From Flavobacteriales bacterium 32-34-25 (GTDB taxonomy: Bacteria; Bacteroidota; Bacteroidia; Flavobacteriales; Flavobacteriaceae), in NCBI GenBank assembly GCA_002280815.1, contig NCET01000001.1, positions 1 through 55,405 on the forward strand: a DNA stretch of 55,405 nucleotides. Direction: 5' to 3'. The notes under the pieces were generated by a model that worked only from the letters and a program-made list of their open reading frames with translations, did no database searches and was not told the origin of the DNA. The translations under genes and the position numbers were made by a program. This document shows, one piece after another, positions 29,301 to 36,511 of this stretch. Position 1 is the first letter of the stretch; each line of letters starts with the position of its first letter.

Positions 29301-29493
29301 AGTTTTCATTGTTCCAGTAGCTTTTACGCACGATTCCGCTCATAATTTTGGGTGGTTAGCAGAGGATATTAACCCAAGAAATTCAAATTATAAAAACTAT
29401 ATGCCTCTAGATACTGTACACCCACAGGAATGTGGTTATTTTCAATTTGCTGATAGTATGTTTAGCACATTTTTAGCACATTATAATTCTTAA
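26380..29493 (+). CDS. Tail fibre / receptor-binding protein with SGNH esterase domain
   Basis: 1037 aa. Residues about 125-170 resemble a CBM5/12-type carbohydrate-binding module (W..KAYNSGDQVNYLGKDWV...PGTSSKW). Three related repeats follow (about 185-310, 325-455, 470-600), each starting GKNLFN-like and ending in an L/I-E-x-G segment. Next an Ig-like beta domain (about 610-705). The C-terminal third is an SGNH/GDSL hydrolase: VVGDSLT with Ser717, MLGTN with Asn913, and DTVHP with Asp1011 and His1014. Such domains in tail spikes remove acetyl groups from surface sugars. It is far from the other tail genes and under repressor operators. Confidence 0.8.
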   Translation: MSSKNLPLIWPNKKNSPELEAFLKQYGTEFCMSAEEINQLRDSVNEMAVIQQSTFMGTAEPSSTPSGVGNRYWIAVLPGTYANFGGVVVAANSLAIISVTANGVYNVSQATLNLTSYQKIVDGNKINPWTAKAYNSGDQVNYLGKDWVSNAPTVSGDVPGTSSKWLVRLTAYENKADLLVGKNLFNQSAITADYFADNEGNLYVNTAYNLSDYIPVNPSTQYISNSNLRYVTYYNINKGIIASTTQNVSTFITPIGAAFVRLSLSKSTTILNTFQLELGSVSTGYEAYKKTVNPEQLNLSEYTKTTEIPALVTPLISNKADLSVGKNKYNYLGGDTTIGSFLTNTNSLQVNSGYSFTGYIPITPGLAYYSNKFAYNGGAFYHFYDANKVFISSSNALGTVAPVGAAYLRYSLNINTGFDTVQIEVGSAATVYEAYKKTVNPEQLNLSEYTKTVNLGTALPDASVSPSKTTFFSPGINLFNKNDTGIILGQYLVDAFSYASHASYNTTPYIAINKTGTLYSSANGYLSTLRFLYFYDVNKALISSTINLSANTIPANAKFFRATYNVSYVNFQIEIGTVFSGKYSDYLLAIDIEKLPQTIKKDSVEVYLPGEICVGLGRTIELYHNQISICGNINNFTFIWTATTGGATPKTIGKTYKEKFSVNTSTKDVNYVGTYTLSLSVLDNDGNSVASASSVLKVVNKTTDIATPLRYLVVGDSLTNKPWLPETRLLANTIFGKNVLQWVGSIPFGAQFNYPNPELCKNEGRPGWRQDQYIGPGWGGAIKLYVSGVSVAPASKKQYYLNTVSNGQVIYEVEEVFNASGQLYSAFGGVVTTITFNAVTSGNVVVTGVTSGGTATGVSGAVAGDATLTYSKYDNMDGNPFWNPATSAVDFAYYFTNKGIAEPDAFVTMLGTNAITDTASLITFVSLIQTQMPNKKVFVLLPQFPGDYLLNPSKKKQFFDFAKNITTAFASNAKVFIVPVAFTHDSAHNFGWLAEDINPRNSNYKNYMPLDTVHPQECGYFQFADSMFSTFLAHYNS
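27231..27294 (+). repeat. 64-bp direct repeat in the tail fibre gene, copy 1
   Basis: Identical to 27672-27735. It encodes YEAYKKTVNPEQLNLSEYTK at the end of the first fibre repeat. Nucleotide identity in otherwise diverged repeats points to recent conversion or duplication. Confidence 0.9.
27672..27735 (+). repeat. 64-bp direct repeat in the tail fibre gene, copy 2
   Basis: Identical to 27231-27294, at the end of the second fibre repeat. Confidence 0.9.
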
Positions 29494-29497
29494 TACT

Positions 29498-29734
29498 ATG
29501 AAACTACCATTAATTCCACTCGACAAAGCGAATCATTTTATTTATGGTTTTACAATTTATGTAGTGTCAAACTTATTTCTATCTGATCTTTTATCAGTAG
29601 GTATAGTGTTTTGTTTTGCACTTGGAAAGGAAGTACGTGACCAAATAGTTTATAAAGGATTTGACTGGAAGGATTTAGTAGTTACAATAACTCCTGCAGC
29701 AATATTTTTTGTAAAAAAATATTTTGAAGTTTAA
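29498..29734 (+). CDS. Small membrane protein, YfiM-like
   Basis: 78 aa with two to three hydrophobic segments. The pattern DKANHFIYGF...GKEVRDQ...GFDWKDLVVTITPAA resembles the DKxxHF-GKExxD-DLxxT signature of YfiM/DUF2279-type proteins found in many phages. Being ahead of the endolysin it could serve as a holin, but that is only suggested by position and size. Confidence 0.6.
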   Translation: MKLPLIPLDKANHFIYGFTIYVVSNLFLSDLLSVGIVFCFALGKEVRDQIVYKGFDWKDLVVTITPAAIFFVKKYFEV

Positions 29735-29751
29735 TTTTTATATAATAGCCT

Positions 29752-30309
29752 ATGTCAGTCGTTCCTATCCACATTCGTCCGCATTTAGTTCCTTTCTTTT
29801 TTAAAGAAAGCGATGGTAAAGAACATGCTTATGCAAACAGAAGGGTAAAAACAGTTATCTATTCATCGGATATATCGGGTATAGGTAGGATTATCAGGCG
29901 ATTGATGGAAAAGGCAGACCGGCATTTGAATGTAGATCATTTTAATTTGTGCTTGACTATTACAGATTCGAACAACAAAAAAAGTTACAAAGGTGAAATT
30001 TACAAGTTTGCTAATGGTGCCAATTCGTATTTGCGATTGCCGGAGGAAGCGAATGACGATATCAATGATTTGCTGGAGGATTTGTTCCGGATGTCGTTTA
30101 TCTCATATATGAATGGCTGTGTGGAGAATAATGAAGAAGCTGTGGTTCTGAAAGCCATTGATAGGTTTATTGCCAAGTATGATCTGGAGGAATTTGGTTT
30201 TTGTAATGACAGTTTGCGGCAACTGTATTACCGCGAAAAAAAAAACGCTAAAATCTTAGCCCGCTTTCAAAGTAAATCTTCGAACAATATTTTAAAATTC
30301 AATCAGTAA
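29752..30309 (+). CDS. Phage protein of unknown function
   Basis: 185 aa, basic, alpha/beta. Contains HLNVDHFNLCLTITDSNNKKSYKGEIYKF and ends in a Lys-rich tail. No family recognised. Last gene of the operon that begins at 25879. Confidence 0.6.
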   Translation: MSVVPIHIRPHLVPFFFKESDGKEHAYANRRVKTVIYSSDISGIGRIIRRLMEKADRHLNVDHFNLCLTITDSNNKKSYKGEIYKFANGANSYLRLPEEANDDINDLLEDLFRMSFISYMNGCVENNEEAVVLKAIDRFIAKYDLEEFGFCNDSLRQLYYREKKNAKILARFQSKSSNNILKFNQ

Positions 30310-30313
30310 TAGT

Positions 30314-30341
30314 AAAAGCCTTGCAATTGCGAGGCTTTTTT
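30314..30341 (+). terminator. Terminator before late promoter A
   Basis: AAAAGCCT / AGGCTTTT stem plus T run, ending two bases before the TGTCACA of the next promoter. Confidence 0.85.
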
Positions 30342-30342
30342 A

Positions 30343-30378
30343 TGTCACAGGGTATTTGCTGTTGTAAAAGTAGTTTTA
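30343..30378 (+). promoter_or_regulatory. Late promoter A (TGTCACA-N21-TAGTTTTA)
   Basis: TGTCACA at 30343-30349, 21 nt, then TAGTTTTA at 30371-30378. It is 54 bp from TGTCACA to the lysis-operon ATG at 30397. Same arrangement as at 32328, 36402, 44764 and 52214. Confidence 0.7.
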
Positions 30379-30396
30379 CGGTAAATAAGCCGCTCT

Positions 30397-30711
30397 ATGA
30401 AGATACTTGACTTTCTTTTATCGATTCCTAAGTTTTTTGACTGGTACTTTCAGTTACAGCCTATTAAACGCATGAATTTAAACTACATAGCCCTTATTGC
30501 CGCAATCATTACTTTATCCTACTACAATGACAAGCAACATAGAGACAATTACCTTGTTCTTTCTAGCCGAATTGACTCTGTTAATAATAGCCGCACCCAG
30601 GAGCAGGAAAAATATACTACGAAACTGGAATATTATACGGACAAGTTTAATCACCTGTTGGAAATCCTTTTGCAACAAAAGAGGGAACAGGAAAAAATAA
30701 AAAGTTTATGA
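30397..30711 (+). CDS. Membrane protein of the lysis module
   Basis: 104 aa. One membrane helix (about 27-44, LNYIALIAAIITLSYY), then a long charged coiled coil. This is the shape of an Rz-type inner-membrane spanin or an antiholin-like protein. ATGA overlap with the next gene, which has a signal peptide, makes an i-spanin/o-spanin pair conceivable. Function not proven. Confidence 0.55.
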   Translation: MKILDFLLSIPKFFDWYFQLQPIKRMNLNYIALIAAIITLSYYNDKQHRDNYLVLSSRIDSVNNSRTQEQEKYTTKLEYYTDKFNHLLEILLQQKREQEKIKSL

Positions 30712-30920
30712 AAACATTTTTCACCGCTATAGCATTGGTGGCTTTTAGTGCCTTAATGCTTTCGCCACAATTGCCTGAAACTTATCCTCCTAAAAAAGTT
30801 GTCGAAATGCGAAAGGAGATTGTGTGTAAGGAGCAGGAAATTAACGGAATAATCAAAGAAATAGAATGCAATCTGGCTGTTGATAGTATTGCAGTAAAAA
30901 AACACAACTATGGCAAATAG
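30708..30920 (+). CDS. Small exported protein of the lysis module
   Basis: 70 aa with a signal peptide (MKTFFTAIALVAFSALMLSP) and no lipobox Cys at the expected place. Overlaps the neighbours by 4 and 11 bp. Possibly acts with the preceding membrane protein. Confidence 0.55.
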   Translation: MKTFFTAIALVAFSALMLSPQLPETYPPKKVVEMRKEIVCKEQEINGIIKEIECNLAVDSIAVKKHNYGK

Positions 30921-31440
30921 AGCTAAGAATATCAGATACATCGTGGTGCATTGTCAGGCGGGTCACGGAACGCTGGAAAGTATGCAGAATTTTTGGGAAA
31001 CGTCTTTAGGATGGAAATCACCAGGATATGCCACATGGATTGATTATGACGGTACACGTCACAAACTGGCTGGTTATAATACGGTGACTAATGGTGTGGC
31101 TGGATTCAATTCTCAAAGTTTGCATTTGAGTTATCGCGGTGGGGTTTTGCATGAAAATGTAAAAATTGCTTCAGATACCCGGACTCAGGCGCAAAGAAAT
31201 TCGATTCTTCTTGAAATCATGGATATGATGGAATGGTTACACGAAAACGGAAACGATTTACAAAATGTGATGATTGTGGGGCATTATCATTTTTCGAATG
31301 ATAAAAACAAGAATGGCGCTATTGAATCATGGGAACGAATTAAGGAATGTCCATCCTATGATGCCTACAAGGAATATAAAGATTTGATGTTGAAGGAAAA
31401 TGTGCTTTATGGAAAGTTGAAGTTGCCGAGGAATAGATAG
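30910..31440 (+). CDS. N-acetylmuramoyl-L-alanine amidase (endolysin)
   Basis: 176 aa Amidase_2-type fold: IRYIVVHCQAGHG with the first zinc His, HLSYRGGV, and MIVGHYHFSNDKNKNGAIESWERIKECPSYD, with the second zinc His and terminal Cys typical of T7-lysozyme-like amidases. No signal peptide, so it needs a holin. Ends directly at a palindromic repeat. Confidence 0.85.
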   Translation: MANRAKNIRYIVVHCQAGHGTLESMQNFWETSLGWKSPGYATWIDYDGTRHKLAGYNTVTNGVAGFNSQSLHLSYRGGVLHENVKIASDTRTQAQRNSILLEIMDMMEWLHENGNDLQNVMIVGHYHFSNDKNKNGAIESWERIKECPSYDAYKEYKDLMLKENVLYGKLKLPRNR

Positions 31441-31490
31441 ACCTCACCCCCGACCCCTCTCCTAATGGAGAGGGGAGACTGTGTGTGAAT
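31441..31490. repeat. Palindromic repeat copy 1
   Basis: acctcacccccgacccctctcc...ggagagggg with a GACTGTGTG tail, starting at the base after the amidase stop. One of six same-strand copies. Confidence 0.85.
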
Positions 31491-31517
31491 GGCTTGTGTG
31501 ATTAAAAAATTAATGAT

Positions 31518-31778
31518 ATGGAAAAGAAAGTGGTAATAGTAGGTATTGGAAATGCTCTAAAAAACATTCCAGTTGATTTAATTCCTAGAGAAATCCATGT
31601 AGTTAAATATCCTTTACGCTTTGAGGATAATCCTCCAGAAGTTCTTGAAGATATAAAAAGATCTTGGTTAGAACACTGCTCTAATGATAATGCAGATGTA
31701 TATGGAAAAAGTCCTCTTATAAAATTTGTAATATCTGAAATCGAAAAAAAAATAGAAAATGAAAAGTATCACGATTAA
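31518..31778 (+). CDS. Phage protein of unknown function
   Basis: 86 aa. Starts MEKKVVIVGIGNALKNIPVDLIPREI, which looks like a beta strand and turn. Overlaps the spanin-like gene by 20 bp. No family recognised. Confidence 0.5.
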   Translation: MEKKVVIVGIGNALKNIPVDLIPREIHVVKYPLRFEDNPPEVLEDIKRSWLEHCSNDNADVYGKSPLIKFVISEIEKKIENEKYHD

Positions 31779-32355
31779 GGCTTTGGATTATGTTTTCAAG
31801 TTGGTTTTGGTTTGGCTGTTGGTTACGGCTATGGCGGGTTGTGGTTCAAAAAAAAAGGCTGCTGAGAGTGTGATTGATTTGGAAAGTAATACCCAATTGA
31901 ACACGAGTGAAGGAGCAGCTTATTTGGAGACGAATTCTAATGTTTTGGCTACGATAAAAACAGCGGACACTTCAACGGAAACGGAAACGGAAACGAACTA
32001 CAAGCCTATTGATCCTACTAAGCCATCCAGTGTGATTACTCCTGATGGGAAAAAATACCTTCTGGATAATGCGGAAGTGACAGAACGGAAAAAAAACAAA
32101 AAGGCGAATGTAGTTTCGGAAGAATCCAATTCTTCAGCTGTTTCCAGTTTGAAGAATTATTGGGGAAAGGATACTTCGTTGTTTCAGTTTGAAAACATTC
32201 GTGCGAGTTCCTCCAGTTCCTTAGAACGTAGCGGTTTTAATCACTGGTCGTGGTTGTGGGTTCTTATTGTTGTTTTTATTGGAATTGGTTTGAACTACTT
32301 AAACAATCGCTTTAAGTGGGTTTCTTATGTCACAGCGATTTTTAAAAAGAAATAA
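31759..32355 (+). CDS. Unimolecular-spanin-like lipoprotein
   Basis: 198 aa. Lipobox near the start (VTAMAGC, Cys about residue 28) and a C-terminal membrane helix (about 165-185, WLWVLIVVFIGIGLNYL) with a basic tail. The periplasmic middle is Ser/Thr/Lys-rich. A lipoprotein anchored in the outer membrane that also has a C-terminal inner-membrane helix is the plan of a u-spanin (phage T1 gp11), which fuses the membranes at lysis. It lies two genes after the amidase. A late promoter lies inside its 3' end. Confidence 0.6.
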   Translation: MKSITIKALDYVFKLVLVWLLVTAMAGCGSKKKAAESVIDLESNTQLNTSEGAAYLETNSNVLATIKTADTSTETETETNYKPIDPTKPSSVITPDGKKYLLDNAEVTERKKNKKANVVSEESNSSAVSSLKNYWGKDTSLFQFENIRASSSSSLERSGFNHWSWLWVLIVVFIGIGLNYLNNRFKWVSYVTAIFKKK

Positions 32356-32363
32356 CACCTTCG
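32328..32363 (+). promoter_or_regulatory. Late promoter E (TGTCACA-N21-CACCTTCG), inside the spanin gene
   Basis: TGTCACA at 32328-32334, 21 nt, then CACCTTCG at 32356-32363. TGTCACA is 51 bp from the protease ATG at 32379. The -7-like box has two departures from TAnnTTTG, so this is the weakest of the five. Confidence 0.5.
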
Positions 32364-32378
32364 TAAAAAATAAAGGAA

Positions 32379-33248
32379 ATGAAAGTAAATAGACTTTTAA
32401 TGGATTTAACCCGGGGACAATGGGCGATGTCATTTGATGGCGTTTTGGCTTACATGCCAATTGTTCATAAAATCATGATGGGCGAAGAAATTCCAATAGT
32501 TGAAAACACAAGTGCCCTTATGACTGTTGTTAATCATAATGGAAAAACAGTTTCTCCGGATAAGGATGGATACATTGATGCTCCAAAAGGTTCGGTAGCT
32601 ATAATTGACATGGTAGGACCCATTACTAAGTATGGCGGGATGTGTAGTTATGGTGCGGAAGAAATTGCGATGGCCATGTATGCCGCCGATAGAAATCCAA
32701 ATATTGTAGGGATTGTTTTTAACGAAGATGGACCAGGTGGTGGTGTGAATGCTATAGGGCCTTTTATCCAGTTTGGGAAAGATAAGACAAAGCCTGTTGT
32801 GGCTATTGCCGACCAATGCGCCTCTTTGCATTACTGGGCTATGTGTGCTGTGGCTGATTATAAGATGGCTGATAATAATGTTTCGGCTGCTTTTGGTTCT
32901 GTGGGGATTGTGGCTTCATTTGCCGATAACAGACCTTATCTGGAAAAATTAGGCTATAAGTTTCACGAAATCTATCCTCCGGAAAGTGAGCATAAAAACT
33001 TAGCAGTAAAACTGGCATTAGAAGGAAAATACGAAATGATTACCAAAGAACATCTTTCGCCTTTGGCTATTAAATTTCAAGATGCTGTTCGTACAGCTTG
33101 CCCGAATTTGAAAGAAGAAGTGGGTGTGTTGACCGGTAAAACCTTTGGGGCTGATGAAGCCTTAAAATATGGAATGATTGATTCCATTGGCAGCCTTGAC
33201 CAAGCCATACAAAGGCTTCATGTTATGAGTGAATTGAAATCGCTATAA
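32379..33248 (+). CDS. S49-family prohead protease
   Basis: 289 aa, SppA/SohB-like. VAIIDMVGPITKYGG, then GIVFNEDGPGGGVNAI, the nucleophile region ADQCASLHYWAM with Ser149, and AAFGSVGIVASF. S49 proteins next to a capsid gene process the scaffold and capsid N-terminus during head maturation. The following capsid gene has a long N-terminal helical region that would be the target. Confidence 0.85.
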   Translation: MKVNRLLMDLTRGQWAMSFDGVLAYMPIVHKIMMGEEIPIVENTSALMTVVNHNGKTVSPDKDGYIDAPKGSVAIIDMVGPITKYGGMCSYGAEEIAMAMYAADRNPNIVGIVFNEDGPGGGVNAIGPFIQFGKDKTKPVVAIADQCASLHYWAMCAVADYKMADNNVSAAFGSVGIVASFADNRPYLEKLGYKFHEIYPPESEHKNLAVKLALEGKYEMITKEHLSPLAIKFQDAVRTACPNLKEEVGVLTGKTFGADEALKYGMIDSIGSLDQAIQRLHVMSELKSL

Positions 33249-33279
33249 AAATTTATAAACCTTTAAAAACAGAACTCCT

Positions 33280-35448
33280 ATGAAATGGAAATTTATGGCC
33301 AAAACAGTAGCGATGATAACCGCACTGTTAGGTACGAAAGAACTCCCGATTGATGGCGCAAACAACGCTCTCAACCTGAGTGCCGACCAACGACAAAAGA
33401 TTGTCGAAGCGTTAGGCGAAGATTTAGCCGATAAGGCTATAAACGGAATTGATCAGGAAATAAAGAACCTGGCACAAAACAATTTAGATCTGAAAGCCAT
33501 TCAGGACGAATTGGATGCTTTGGTTGCGGAAGCCGGATTGAATGCTGAAGAAATGGAAGATTTAGCGAATGCGAATGCAGATGATGGTTCGCCAGATCAA
33601 ATTGCTAAACTAAAAGCTATTGTGGCAAAAAGTAAAGATAAGGATGCGCTTATCGCAAAATTAATTCAAGAACCAGAAGGAGATAGTCCTTTGGAAGTAA
33701 TCGGAGGGAAAAGAGGAAATATGACACACTCAGCTACACACTTATTTGGTTCCGGTAAAAGCTATGATGCTTTTGATGGTGGCCGTTCATGGAATTCCCG
33801 TTTGCGTGATGGAGGAATGAAAGCTACCGACTTTAATCAAAGTGGTGCTATTCCAACTTTACAAAGTGATATGGCTCATTTTGTGGAGGAAAACTCAGGA
33901 ATTTTAAATTCATTATTTAATGATTTTGCGGGTTTACCAAAAGAATGGGATTTACGTTCTGGAGTACTTGACAGCGTTTCTGATGGTTATATTATTCCTG
34001 CTGAAATCGTTCAAGGACGTGCTAAAGGTTGGTCTCCTAAAAATGATTTTCATATTGAAGCTGAAAAAGGTCAAGTATATCGTAAGAAAATCGATATCAC
34101 ATTTAGTGGTTTTGAATTACAACAAATTGAGAATACCTGGATTAGAAGCTACAACAAAGGTGATGGATCACATCCTTGGAAAATGTCATTTATCGGGTTC
34201 TTGCTTGGTGAGTTAATCAAACGCCAAAAGCTGGATGATAGAATGGCTCAAATCAATGGTATTTTTGTTCAAAGTCCAGATGGTGATGATAAACCAGGAG
34301 CAGCTGTAAATTCACAAAATGGATTACGTTACTTATGGTATTACTACAGAGATGTAGCTAAAAAATACCGTGCGTTTGATATTGGATTGCCTACAGAAGC
34401 AAATATTGTGGATTATATCAATACTATGATTGAGTTGATTCCAGAGATTGAAAGAAAAGAACAAGGTCTTGAAATTCAATTATCCCAAAGATGGATGACA
34501 GCTTACTCAAAAAGAGCAGGTGATTTATATCCTAAATTATTTAATACCGATCAAGGAAAAATGAAATATGAATTGAATAGTCCAATTGATTATCCAAACA
34601 TCATTTTCCAACCTTTGACTGACCAAACAAAAACTGATTTTATTGGTATTACTCAATCTAATAATATTCAGGTATTGGAATATAATGCTTCTGAAAAAGG
34701 GAAATTTACAGTAACTCACGAAAAGAGAGATACCCATATTTTTGCCGATTACCGTTTGGGTATCCGTATCAAATTTGTAGGAACTAAATTAAAAGCAGGT
34801 GATCCAAGAGAATTTGAAATTCAAAAAGTTTGGTCTAATAATGCTCCAGTATTTAATAATGAAGTTTTTGTTCCTGCTTTTGATAATACATCAGGAATCT
34901 TAAAAATTAGCTATCCAAACATTCATGTAGAAACTGCTTGGAAAACTGATATTACAAGTATTGAAGGAGCGACTAAAGGTTCAATTGTTAGAATTAAAGG
35001 AAACAAAGGATTAGCAGCGGCTAAATATTTGATTGATAATGCTGAATTGGATTTGGTTTCAAACTTTGATTTATCTACTGGAGGAACAATTGTATTGTTT
35101 GTGAAAGATGATGGAACATTTAAAGAAATCAGTAGAACTACTGCTCCGGAAGTTGCAGCTACAACTGATATTGATTTCAATACTGCTGTACTTGATGTAA
35201 AAGGTGGAAGCGTGTTCAGGTTTACCGGAACTGCTGATACTACAATTTCAAACATCATCAATGGTGTTGAAGGTAAAACAATCAAAATATATGGTACTGA
35301 TGCTGTAGATATTGATTTAACTATTGCTGATGTGGTTGATAAAATCAATGTTGTTACTACTGCGGCACTAGGTGATACAAACGATTACTTACAGTTGACA
35401 TTTGTTGCTGGAGTATGGCAGGAAACAGGAAGAAGTATAACTGCTTAA
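33280..35448 (+). CDS. Major capsid protein with scaffold-like N-terminus and C-terminal decoration module
   Basis: 722 aa. Residues about 15-145 are acidic helices, a likely delta/scaffold domain removed by the S49 protease. Residues about 165-540 are the shell part (VEENSGILNSLFNDFAGLPKEW, SGVLDSVSDGYIIPAEIVQ). The last 180 residues are beta-rich and repeat a pattern (G..IRIKG...G..I.LFVKDDGTFKEISR) also found at the end of the next protein. Start at 33280 or 33295 (MAKTVAM). Identification rests on context and layout more than on a named family. Confidence 0.75.
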   Translation: MKWKFMAKTVAMITALLGTKELPIDGANNALNLSADQRQKIVEALGEDLADKAINGIDQEIKNLAQNNLDLKAIQDELDALVAEAGLNAEEMEDLANANADDGSPDQIAKLKAIVAKSKDKDALIAKLIQEPEGDSPLEVIGGKRGNMTHSATHLFGSGKSYDAFDGGRSWNSRLRDGGMKATDFNQSGAIPTLQSDMAHFVEENSGILNSLFNDFAGLPKEWDLRSGVLDSVSDGYIIPAEIVQGRAKGWSPKNDFHIEAEKGQVYRKKIDITFSGFELQQIENTWIRSYNKGDGSHPWKMSFIGFLLGELIKRQKLDDRMAQINGIFVQSPDGDDKPGAAVNSQNGLRYLWYYYRDVAKKYRAFDIGLPTEANIVDYINTMIELIPEIERKEQGLEIQLSQRWMTAYSKRAGDLYPKLFNTDQGKMKYELNSPIDYPNIIFQPLTDQTKTDFIGITQSNNIQVLEYNASEKGKFTVTHEKRDTHIFADYRLGIRIKFVGTKLKAGDPREFEIQKVWSNNAPVFNNEVFVPAFDNTSGILKISYPNIHVETAWKTDITSIEGATKGSIVRIKGNKGLAAAKYLIDNAELDLVSNFDLSTGGTIVLFVKDDGTFKEISRTTAPEVAATTDIDFNTAVLDVKGGSVFRFTGTADTTISNIINGVEGKTIKIYGTDAVDIDLTIADVVDKINVVTTAALGDTNDYLQLTFVAGVWQETGRSITA

Positions 35449-35474
35449 TTGAATTAAGCTAAAAATTATAAAAA

Positions 35475-36290
35475 ATGTATTTAGCAAAAATATATAATAA
35501 ATCAGGATCGGGAGCAGCTGCTCCCAAAGATCCTAACGTAATCATAATTGCTACAAGAAGCATTATTGGTTGGCCACAAAGAGATTCTAAAAAAGTAAAG
35601 ATGAATGGAAACTTTACTTTTACCGAAAATCCTAAGATTGCTGTAGTTTATATGACTTCTTCAAAAATCAGTACACCTTATGAAAATGCAGGAGAAGAAG
35701 ATTCAATTTCTGTAAAACATAAATTTGAAGGAGAACGTCCAGGGGATGAATTAGATACAAATGAGTTTATTGCCGATTGGTTGAATGAACCATGTATCAT
35801 TATTCATGGTAGCTGTCAGGATAAGTATAGAAAGGTTGTTGGTACAAAATGTGCTCCGGTACAATTGAAACCGACAGGTCAAAATAATAACGATGCTCGT
35901 AAGCACATGTTAGCTTTTGAACAATTTGCTAGTACTGAGTGGTTACCTGGACACTTTACAGGATCAGTAGATTTTAGTACTCCTACGGCTGTGGCTGATG
36001 CCGGAGCAATTACTATCAATGAAGCGGGTGGTGCTGTTTACCAATTGCCTAGTCATGCGATTACAGAAGCTATTGTCTTTGATACGATTACTGCAGATGC
36101 CGGAACTGTGATTACATTGATTGGTGGCGGTGGTGTAGCTGCTGCAACCTTATCCACTGGTGTGGCTGATAAATCGGCTATACTGGTTAATGGAACCGAC
36201 TGGGTAGCTTTAGCAGGTGCGATTATTCATCTTGAAGTATTTAAAGCCGGTGCAACAACTTTCTTAATTGAGAAATCGAGAGAAGAATAG
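35475..36290 (+). CDS. Head protein, decoration-like
   Basis: 271 aa, acidic and beta-rich. The last 85 residues (ITINEAGGAVYQL...ILVNGTDWVALAG) resemble the C-terminal module of the capsid protein before it, suggesting a surface or head-stabilising role. Ends directly at palindromic repeat copy 2. Confidence 0.6.
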   Translation: MYLAKIYNKSGSGAAAPKDPNVIIIATRSIIGWPQRDSKKVKMNGNFTFTENPKIAVVYMTSSKISTPYENAGEEDSISVKHKFEGERPGDELDTNEFIADWLNEPCIIIHGSCQDKYRKVVGTKCAPVQLKPTGQNNNDARKHMLAFEQFASTEWLPGHFTGSVDFSTPTAVADAGAITINEAGGAVYQLPSHAITEAIVFDTITADAGTVITLIGGGGVAAATLSTGVADKSAILVNGTDWVALAGAIIHLEVFKAGATTFLIEKSREE

Positions 36291-36341
36291 ACCTCACCCC
36301 AACCCTCTCCTAAAGGAGAGGGAGAAAAGCGGATAAACGTA
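36291..36341. repeat. Palindromic repeat copy 2
   Basis: acctcaccccaaccctctcc...ggagaggg with a GGATAAAC tail, starting at the base after the stop codon. Confidence 0.85.
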
Positions 36342-36369
36342 ATAGTTTTTTTTTAGTTAGTAGTTTGGG

Positions 36370-36400
36370 AAAAGCCTCTGCATTTGCAGGGGCTTTTTTT
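36370..36400 (+). terminator. Terminator before late promoter B
   Basis: AAAAGCCtCTGCA / TGCAGGGGCTTTT stem plus T run, ending two bases before TGTCACA. Confidence 0.85.
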
Positions 36401-36401
36401 A

Positions 36402-36437
36402 TGTCACAGCTTTTTAGAAAGGGAATTAGCAATTTTA
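36402..36437 (+). promoter_or_regulatory. Late promoter B (TGTCACA-N21-CAATTTTA)
   Basis: TGTCACA at 36402-36408, 21 nt, CAATTTTA at 36430-36437. The gap to the gene start is 110 bp instead of about 54, explained by a palindromic repeat inserted at 36442. Confidence 0.7.
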
Positions 36438-36441
36438 CACC

Positions 36442-36488
36442 ACCTCACCCCCACCCCTCTCCTGGAGGAGAGGGGAGCCGAACGGATA
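36442..36488. repeat. Palindromic repeat copy 3
   Basis: acctcacccccacccctctcc...ggagagggg with a GGATAAAC tail, placed between promoter B and its gene. Confidence 0.85.
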
Positions 36489-36511
36489 AACAAACTTTAA
36501 TTGATAAAGCT

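Noticed and set aside
36365-36511. Upstream extension of the coiled-coil gene
   Set aside because: The open frame runs through a terminator, late promoter B and a palindromic repeat, so translation should start at 36512.
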